Source: Arthrobacter roseus | Lineage (GTDB): Bacteria > Actinomycetota > Actinomycetes > Actinomycetales > Micrococcaceae | NCBI RefSeq assembly: GCF_016907875.1 | Contig: NZ_JAFBCU010000001.1 | Span: 1,240,001 to 1,304,000 of the forward strand | DNA: 64,000 nucleotides | Direction: 5' to 3' | Part shown: one piece after another, positions 59,601-64,000 of the stretch | Layout: each line of letters opens with the position of its first letter | Numbering within the stretch: the first letter of the stretch is position 1 | Made by a program: the position numbers and the translations under genes | Notes under the pieces: generated by a model | The model's input: only the letters and a program-made list of their open reading frames with translations | What the model was told of the DNA's origin: nothing | Databases searched by the model: none

Positions 59601-59765
59601 GCTGACCGTACAGTGAAAACCAGTTCGCGTGGCTATGCCGAAATCGGTTCCGGTTGTCTCATCGAGCGGGAAGACTCGGAGAACTACAACGAGGACTGGA
59701 ATGGATTCTTCTTCAGGGTAACCACCGGAGACCGGTCCTGGGAGTCGAACCATAGGATTTGGTAG
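53655..59765 (+). CDS. Giant Ig-like/FN3 repeat surface protein, copy 2
   Basis: The 2,036-residue paralogue of the preceding gene has the same order of parts: signal anchor (about 10-32), ELELHDGGVWVTNNAAGMVG, head domain to about 390, about eleven Ig-like repeats, then FN3-like domains (about 1465-1860) and a Cys-containing end. Long stretches match copy 1, such as LPDRTKENR and GVWVTN, while the C-terminal domain is quite different. The start is TTG with GAGG upstream. The two genes are separated by 105 bases with no clear terminator. The second copy may have a different tip ligand. Confidence 0.86.
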   Translation: MGIRFTWGRSRAVSALAFGAAASVAVTGAVLYPGFKTAELELHDGGVWVTNNAAGMVGHLNYQSKVLDGGFVAKAASFDVIQDDATVFMTDQEQSGISTVDVATVTQSQPTGVPGGSDIDLGTETVAITDPVSGSLWAVTTDTLASFSPESIEPLVKDAKGLVTAVGEDDTIYTVSPETGQLTTFVREDDGSYTKSSKNGLSGFEQASELQIAAAGDTPVVLDADAGRLYLPGESAVELEGTALTLQLSSRGESINVAVAGADALFTVPLDGGDVRRIDAPGGGQPAAPAVVDQCVHSAWAGSQTYIRSCADPSQDKNEPIPSLGAQSELSFRVNRDVVVLNDMNGGSIWLVTDQMQVVDNWDDLIPPPGEDDKKSEEESNEISRETALPDRTKENRKPVAEDDEFGVRPGRTTVLPILFNDSDPDGDLLTAKLDKDQPKIGTVQSIYNKTGLQIVVPPDAEGSETISYTVDDGRGGEDTASVRLRVVGAESNGAPVQERKSVITVEQGGEITQNILTDWVDPDSDPLQLVGAAVENQQDIVRTRADGVLTFQDVGLSLGEKTVAVTVSDGRERTTSNMTFKVEPAGKLPPVANADHVRVSVGEDATISPLKNDTSPTDARLRLAQVDQVEDATVTMNSDVGTITFRSAAVGTFYLTYLVSNGPASATGLIRVDVEAANEDDGAPVAVHDTALLPAGGETLVDVLGNDSDPSGGVLVVQSVTQPSEKAITVSVVDHSVLRITDTRGLAAPAVVKYTVSNGLESSVGEVSIVPVPRPAKLQPPRANPDEVTVRVNDVVTIPVLANDEHPNGAPITLVPELVETVDDADGLLAMSGEELRFRAGSEPKTVRAIYAVAGPDGQESSAQVTIHIQPLNVEDNSPPQPKSLTGRVFEGQSTRIAVPLDSIDPDGDSVTLIGIEQSPAKGAAKVGASYIDYTAGGNTGGTDTFSYVVSDRLGVRSTATVSVGIAPKANNNQPPVALDDSTIIRPGRTVAVDVLKNDTDADGDRIVFAPGGLEADESVPVSIEKGKVLVTAPEIPGHTVVRYTASDGRGGTDTATLTVDARADAPLLAPIARDDRFPFPETVGETEVTVPFLKNDEDPDGVVADVSASLPGTPDNVSLGEDGTAVVQLTAKAQIIPYTLTDLDGLSATAFMMVPGSAEPHPTLKDFAPLEVQSGEKLTLELDDLVKVRNGRAPRLTAADGVTAVGGEVSATDADTMVFTSAEGYSGPASVVFEVTDGSGPDDPDGLKSTLSAGITVLPDPEENLPPTLAGNTLEAAQGEAAATLDLRQAASDPNPEDVPNLEFALTKSTIDGVQVSLNGSVLSAKADADAPKGNAGSVTVSVSDGTNEPVSAVVDIIVLATDRPLPVANDDVVPEAESGKPVTVNVLENDVNPFPDEPLKIISAATSTGQGSTSVNGSSIEITPAQEFVGTMTVTYRVQDRTGDPEREVDGQVLLTVKSTPDAPLTPVVERTGDQLVVLSWDPPANNGSAITGYTVTAANFSQQCSSTTCELKGLTNNVEYTFTVVAANALGESEPSSPSAVARPDVRPEAPAAPVLTLGDSKIAVSWNVPVSKGSPVKAYNLEISPAPANGVTQKTGVTGTSVSWGGLTNGTAYQIRAQAVNDASEPSDWSPVSAAETPAGPPAAPLAPRADRNTDAVNGGSIVVSWKAPANNGAPLQSYDVRVYRDGSLDSGQSRSVAAGNTGLTLTGLNKSSNYRFAVLAKNKAGASGASAQSGAVVPFGIPGAVGQVSAKATGEDGRAKLNFSAPAANGSAIRDYQVSVNGGSWQGYGGPGSAVNGLSNGNSYSFRVRARNEAGPGPASGPSNAVTPFGPLRNASNIGSSVNGFKVTFTWEKNGSAYANGKPGGATVKVSVDGNSVTNSGSWSGGNSPEDRHDIRIDVCRGGGDCRTFTASERSASPTLTLKQGKDTGYIMRPNPDGDPVCGDSKCNYYHMVAELLPPNTMVTFHCYTEGTGDIGADRTVKTSSRGYAEIGSGCLIEREDSENYNEDWNGFFFRVTTGDRSWESNHRIW

Positions 59766-59825
59766 GAGACAACTGCCCATCGAGGAGTAGGTGTTTACTC
59801 GCTAGAATACTCAAGGCCCTATTGT

Positions 59826-59845
59826 GGCCGGGCGCGGGCCCGGCC
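59826..59845. other. GC-only hairpin in the moxR leader
   Basis: GGCCGGGC pairs exactly with GCCCGGCC around GCGG, 28 bases before the moxR start. No T-run follows. It could reduce read-through from the giant genes or affect moxR translation. Confidence 0.5.
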
Positions 59846-59873
59846 GCATCGAAGACGTGAAGGAACAAACACT

Positions 59874-60845
59874 ATGGCGATGACCGCTGAGCAGGCTACC
59901 TGGTTTGCCGGAACCTTTGACAAGCTAGTGGGCAACGTTGGCCAAGCCATTTTGGGGAAGTCACACGTGATACGCCTCATCCTCACAGCCATGCTCACGG
60001 ACGGCCACGTCCTGCTCGAGGACGCCCCCGGGACCGGTAAAACCATGCTGGCCCGGTCCCTCGCCGCCACGGTTCAGGGATCACATTCCCGCATCCAGTT
60101 CACCCCTGACCTGCTGCCGTCGGACGTCACGGGCATCACCGTGTATGACCAGAAGACTCAGGTGTTCGAGTTTCACAAGGGCCCGATCTTCGCGAACATC
60201 GTGCTGGCCGATGAAATCAACCGTGCGTCGCCCAAAACACAGTCGGCGCTGCTGGAGGTCATGGAGGAATCCCGGGTCACCGTGGACGGTGTCACCCATT
60301 CCAACCCGCGTCCCTTCATGGTCATCGCCACCCAGAACCCGATCGAGCAGGCGGGAACCTACCGCCTCCCCGAGGCGCAGCTGGACCGCTTCCTCATCAA
60401 GACGCACATCGGCTACCCGGACCACGCCTCAACCGTAGAGCTCCTCGGTGGTGCCGCTACGCGTGACCGCTCACTGGCACTGACGCCCATCATCACCACG
60501 CAGGCGGTCAACGACATGGCTGACCTCGCGGCCACCACTCACGTGGACCCGGCCATTCTCGAATACATCTCCCGGCTCACCGAAGAAACCCGCAACGCTC
60601 CCGAGAGCCGCCTCGGCGTCAGCGTCCGTGGTGCCCTGGCCATGGTCCGTGCAGCGAAGGTATGGGCTGCCAGCCAAGACCGCAACTATGTCCTGCCAGA
60701 TGACGTGAAGGAACTGGCGCCCTACGTCTGGACTCACCGATTCGTCATGGACCCCGAGGCCGAATTTGCCGGTGCTACCGCCGAAGCTGTCCTCAAGAGA
60801 GTTCTGGCGGACGTCTCAGCTCCGCAGCAGCGCGCTGGCGTCTAG
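59874..60845 (+). CDS. MoxR-family AAA+ ATPase
   Basis: The 323-residue chaperone-like ATPase has Walker A EDAPGTGKTMLARSLA, Walker B IVLADEINRASPKTQSALLE, sensor I VIATQNPIEQAGTY and the lid RLGVSVRGALAMVRAA. MoxR proteins work with neighbouring DUF58 or von Willebrand-type proteins to activate or assemble partners. GAAGGA stands 9 bases upstream of the ATG, with a second in-frame ATG at codon 3. The DUF58 gene follows after 18 bases. Confidence 0.93.
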   Translation: MAMTAEQATWFAGTFDKLVGNVGQAILGKSHVIRLILTAMLTDGHVLLEDAPGTGKTMLARSLAATVQGSHSRIQFTPDLLPSDVTGITVYDQKTQVFEFHKGPIFANIVLADEINRASPKTQSALLEVMEESRVTVDGVTHSNPRPFMVIATQNPIEQAGTYRLPEAQLDRFLIKTHIGYPDHASTVELLGGAATRDRSLALTPIITTQAVNDMADLAATTHVDPAILEYISRLTEETRNAPESRLGVSVRGALAMVRAAKVWAASQDRNYVLPDDVKELAPYVWTHRFVMDPEAEFAGATAEAVLKRVLADVSAPQQRAGV

Positions 60846-60863
60846 GCCGAGCACCAACACACC

Positions 60864-62147
60864 ATGAGTACTTCAACGGATACACGGCGCCGGTTTCACC
60901 CCTCGTCCCTGTGGGCGGAGGGCGCCGGTGTTGCGAGGGAATACCTGCAGCCTGCGGGCACCAGAGCGTCCGCTATCTGGACTAGACGACTCCAACCGTT
61001 CATCGGCGTCGTCAGCCCCCTGGGATGGGTATTGATTGCCGTTGTCCTCATTCTTGGTGTTCCCGGGCTGATCTTCACCTGGGCGGAAGCGATCGCCGTG
61101 GCCGTCATTAGTGTCTCACTGCTGATCCTTGCCGTGGTTTTCATCATCGGCCGGTCCTCCTACGGTGTGGACCTGGATCTGGCACGCACCCGTGTGGCCG
61201 TGGGCGACCATGCGGTAGGCAGCGTCTCGGTGTCAAACACCTCCAATAAAGCACTGCTCCCGGCCTCTCTCGAACTGCCGGTAGGCGGCGCAACCGCTAT
61301 CTTTCACCTGCCGCGGATGAAACCGGAACAGGTCCACGAAGACCTGTTCACCATTCCCACGCAACGCCGCGCCGTCATTGTCGTTGGCCCGGTCCGCTCC
61401 GTGCGCTCGGATCCCTTGAGCCTGATGCGACGGCAGGTCCGGTGGACGGAACCGACGGACCTCTTTGTTCACCCCCGTACCACGCCACTTGGGGGTTCGG
61501 CAGCCGGTTTCATCAAGGACCTGGAGGGTTTACCCACGCGCGAACTCTCCAGTGCCGACGTCTCATTCCATGCCCTGCGCGACTACGTCCCAGGCGATGA
61601 TCGCAGGCACATTCACTGGAAAACGACGGCTCGCACCAACAAGCTCATGGTCCGCCAGTTCGAGGAGACGCGAAGGTCCCATCTCGCCGTCGCGCTGTCC
61701 ACCCAACCCGCAGAATATGACGACGCAGCAGAATTTGAGCTCGCCGTATCAGTGGCCGGATCGATCGGGCTGCAGGCTATCCGTGAGCAGCGGAACCTCA
61801 ACGTGCTGACGCAGGGCGGCCCCCTGCGCTCCGAAACCGGTAGGAATCTTCTTGACGAGCTGACCCGAGTGGACGGGCACACCGGCCGCACCACCGCGGT
61901 GGATCTGGCCCGAATGACAGCCGATGCCGTGCCGAATGCGTCCGTCGTGTTTTTCGTCTTGGGTCCGCAGGTCACGCCCAGACAGCTGCGCAGCGCTGCG
62001 GCGTCCGTACCTCCAGGAATTCGCTGTATCGCCGTCCGCTGCAAAAGTGGACAGGAACCGGCGCGGGCCAGCATCGGAGACCTCACGGTCGTTTCACTCG
62101 GCGAACTCGATGATCTTGCTCTGGTTTTGCGGAAGGCGGCCGCATGA
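60864..62147 (+). CDS. DUF58 membrane protein
   Basis: The 427-residue protein has two membrane helices (about 50-95), a beta-rich stretch, and the DUF58 signature DFHALRDYVPGDDRRHIHWK as variant VSFHALRDYVPGDDRRHIHW at about residue 233, followed by a von Willebrand A-like C-terminal region. Such proteins are the usual partners of MoxR ATPases. The stop overlaps the next start as ATGA. Confidence 0.9.
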   Translation: MSTSTDTRRRFHPSSLWAEGAGVAREYLQPAGTRASAIWTRRLQPFIGVVSPLGWVLIAVVLILGVPGLIFTWAEAIAVAVISVSLLILAVVFIIGRSSYGVDLDLARTRVAVGDHAVGSVSVSNTSNKALLPASLELPVGGATAIFHLPRMKPEQVHEDLFTIPTQRRAVIVVGPVRSVRSDPLSLMRRQVRWTEPTDLFVHPRTTPLGGSAAGFIKDLEGLPTRELSSADVSFHALRDYVPGDDRRHIHWKTTARTNKLMVRQFEETRRSHLAVALSTQPAEYDDAAEFELAVSVAGSIGLQAIREQRNLNVLTQGGPLRSETGRNLLDELTRVDGHTGRTTAVDLARMTADAVPNASVVFFVLGPQVTPRQLRSAAASVPPGIRCIAVRCKSGQEPARASIGDLTVVSLGELDDLALVLRKAAA

Positions 62148-64000
62148 GTGCCACGCGCGCCCCGGAAAAGCAGACCAGCCGGCGTTCTGAGCGAACGGGC
62201 AGGCGGCGCACCAGCAGTAGACAACAGCTGATCGACACCGGCGTGCTGATCCTCGCACTCAGCCTAGGTGTCCTTGGTTTTGGAACCGCCTTCGGTTCAG
62301 ATGCGCGCTATCTGCTCGCCGGCATGGGCGGCGTCGTCATGGGGCTTGCCATCGCGTGGACTTCCGCCCGATTCCGGCTGGGTCTGTGGAGTACTGCTGG
62401 CATCGTCTGTGGAACTTACCTGCTGCTGGGTAATGCTCTGGCAGCGCCGTCGGAATCATTCCTCGGCTTTCTGCCCACTCTGGAGTCTTTGCGGGTTCTC
62501 ATCCTCGGTGTCGTCACCTCGTGGAAAGACATCTTGACCGTGGCCGCGCCCGTGGGCATATCGCGGGGGATGCTGATCGTGCCCTTCCTGAGCGCGCTGC
62601 TGACCTCCGTCGTCGCCGGTCTCCTGGCGTGGAGGGTGCGCACCCCATACTGGGTGCTCCTGCCGGTCATCGCGCTGTTCGGTGCCAGCATCATTTTCGG
62701 AACCAACCGCGCCAGTCTGCCCGAGCTTCGGGGCATCATGCTCATCGTGGCCATGCTCGCCTGGCTCGCCTACCGTCGCGACATCGCCAGAACGGACAAC
62801 GGCACGCGCGTATCGGGGAATCCGGCATCCAGCGACGCCACGGCCACCCGAAGTGGAACGGTCCGCCGGCTCGGCTACGGTGCCGCGATGGTGGCCGGCG
62901 CAACGGCCATCACCGTTCTGGCCGTCCCGCTCCTCACCTCCCATGGCCAACGGCAAGTGCTGCGCGACGTCGTCGTTCCTCCCGTTGAACTCTTTGACTA
63001 TCCCAGCCCGCTCATGGATTTCCGGCAGTACGTGAAGACCAACGAGGACAAGACGCTGTTCACCGTGGACGGTCTGCCAGAGGGCGAAAGAGTTCGCCTC
63101 GCCGCGCTGGACGCTTACAACGGCGTCGTCTACAACGTGAACCCCCAGGCGGCGGGCAATTTTGCGCGGGTCGGTGATGCTCAGCAGCTTGGGGCCTCCA
63201 ACCGCGCCACCGATGGCACCAGCGCCACACTGGACATCAACATTAAGGAGTACGACGGCGTGTGGCTACCTTCCGGTGGTCAGTTGGAGGGCATCGCCCT
63301 CAGCGGTCCGCGCGAAGGGTCCTTGGAAAAGGCCCTCTATTACAACGACGACGCTCGCACAGCCCTGTCCACGATCGGTTTGCAGGAGGGCGACAGCTAC
63401 CAGGTCAACGTGACTTTCCCTGATTTTCCGACGGACGAGCAGCTCGCTCAGTATGACTTCGCGGGCTTGAACCTTCCGCGGGTGGAGAGCGAGCCACCGA
63501 TCATTGCCAGCCGTGCCACGGAGTACGTTGGTGCTGCCTCCAAGCCTATTGAGCGGGTGCGCCGGCTGCAGCAGGTGCTACATTCGCAGGGGTATTTCAG
63601 CAACGGTAAGGACGGCGAGCCGCCCTCGCTTCCCGGACACGGTGCCAAACGTATGACCACCCTGCTCGATGCCGAACAGATGGTGGGCGATGACGAACAG
63701 TACGCCGTCGCCATGGCTCTGATGGCCCGAAAACTGAATATTCCTGCTCGCGTGGTGATGGGCTTCTATCCAGATTGGGACGACGTGAAGAACCCTGGCG
63801 GCACCATTGCCATCAAGGGTAAGGACGTCCACGCGTGGGTTGAAGTTGCCTTCGATGACGCGGGCTGGATTCCCTTTGACCCGACGCCGGATGAGGACAA
63901 CGAGCCGATCCCGCCGCAGCAGCAACCGAAGTCCACGCCCAAACCCCAGGTTCTGCAGCCGCCACCGCCGCCTCAGGAACCGGCCGAATTGCCGCCGGAC
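62144..64000 (+). CDS. TgpA-type transglutaminase-like membrane protein (partial, runs off the window)
   Basis: At least 619 residues are visible from the ATG at 62144. Five or six membrane helices occupy about 30-215 and one more about 245-265, followed by an extracytoplasmic region. The transglutaminase-like core is at about 505-585: MVGDDEQYAVAMALMARKLN, then IPARVVMGF, VHAWVEVAF and WIPFDPTP. The catalytic His and Asp are present, but Asp occupies the position of the catalytic Cys (GDDEQY instead of GxCEQ/F). A Pro/Gln-rich linker begins near 595, where the window ends. It belongs to the moxR-DUF58 unit by ATGA overlap. Confidence 0.88.
   Translation, partial: MSATRAPEKQTSRRSERTGRRRTSSRQQLIDTGVLILALSLGVLGFGTAFGSDARYLLAGMGGVVMGLAIAWTSARFRLGLWSTAGIVCGTYLLLGNALAAPSESFLGFLPTLESLRVLILGVVTSWKDILTVAAPVGISRGMLIVPFLSALLTSVVAGLLAWRVRTPYWVLLPVIALFGASIIFGTNRASLPELRGIMLIVAMLAWLAYRRDIARTDNGTRVSGNPASSDATATRSGTVRRLGYGAAMVAGATAITVLAVPLLTSHGQRQVLRDVVVPPVELFDYPSPLMDFRQYVKTNEDKTLFTVDGLPEGERVRLAALDAYNGVVYNVNPQAAGNFARVGDAQQLGASNRATDGTSATLDINIKEYDGVWLPSGGQLEGIALSGPREGSLEKALYYNDDARTALSTIGLQEGDSYQVNVTFPDFPTDEQLAQYDFAGLNLPRVESEPPIIASRATEYVGAASKPIERVRRLQQVLHSQGYFSNGKDGEPPSLPGHGAKRMTTLLDAEQMVGDDEQYAVAMALMARKLNIPARVVMGFYPDWDDVKNPGGTIAIKGKDVHAWVEVAFDDAGWIPFDPTPDEDNEPIPPQQQPKSTPKPQVLQPPPPPQEPAELPPD

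Noticed and set aside
59766-59873. A promoter for moxR around a TAGAAT sequence near 59800
   Set aside because: No convincing -35 partner at proper distance, so I did not list it as a feature.

Overview
The window looks like chromosomal DNA of a high-GC actinobacterium, most probably an Arthrobacter-like member of the Micrococcaceae. This rests on several things: many genes coupled by ATGA or TGATG overlaps; actinobacterial family sets (SufS-SufU, SCO4848-type and DUF2505 proteins, acyl-CoA carboxylase with an epsilon subunit, NAD(P)H-quinone dehydrogenase without redox cysteines, DUF559 nuclease); and a gene neighbourhood (birA / accD-accE / maf / accA3 / lpdA / pnp / phosphosugar mutase) that resembles the corresponding mycobacterial region. 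No rRNA, tRNA, CRISPR array, transposase or integrase was seen.

Region 1 (1-20730) is an exopolysaccharide locus. After a gene-free leader with a perfect 36-base inverted repeat, seven tightly coupled genes encode a polyprenyl-phosphate sugar transferase, a lipoprotein, a flippase, a 1,818-residue PKD/LamG surface protein, a rhamnosyltransferase-like GT4, a CDP-alcohol phosphotransferase and a Wzz-like protein with a degenerate kinase half, followed by a Wzy-like polymerase. A convergent gene encodes a secreted beta-helix protein that shares a jelly-roll module with the PKD protein. A second plus-strand group holds a glycerol-3-phosphate-type cytidylyltransferase, another GT4, an OafA-like acyltransferase broken by an internal deletion whose SGNH half survives, and rmlA. 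The cytidylyltransferase and the CDP-alcohol enzyme suggest a phospho-alcohol substituent on the polymer.

Region 2 (20905-36137) is housekeeping: sufS-sufU, a VanZ protein, nhaA, small membrane proteins, DUF2505, mfd, a purine/deoxynucleoside salvage operon (pnp, hexose/pentose phosphomutase, deoC), a divergent lpdA-type quinone reductase and the biotinylated acyl-CoA carboxylase alpha chain.

Region 3 (36289-37615) is the most unusual small locus. A Vsr-like DUF559 nuclease gene is bracketed by two 55-base palindromic repeats in the same orientation, with tandem 32-base repeats on one side and duplicated 40-base repeats on the other, all sharing a core sequence. It has the layout of a REP-type element with its own nuclease gene.

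Region 4 (37649-47295) has maf, a glutamate-transporter homologue with altered sodium-site residues, a DUF885 protein, accE-accD, an HSDL2-like dehydrogenase, birA, a PH-domain membrane protein and a class III nucleotide cyclase.

Region 5 (47331-64000) holds two tandem paralogous proteins of about 2,050 residues (signal anchor, propeller-like head, about eleven Ig-like repeats, FN3 repeats), followed by moxR, a DUF58 gene and a TgpA-type transglutaminase-like membrane protein that runs off the window and carries Asp where the catalytic Cys is expected. This looks like a surface-fibre module with a dedicated chaperone/membrane apparatus.
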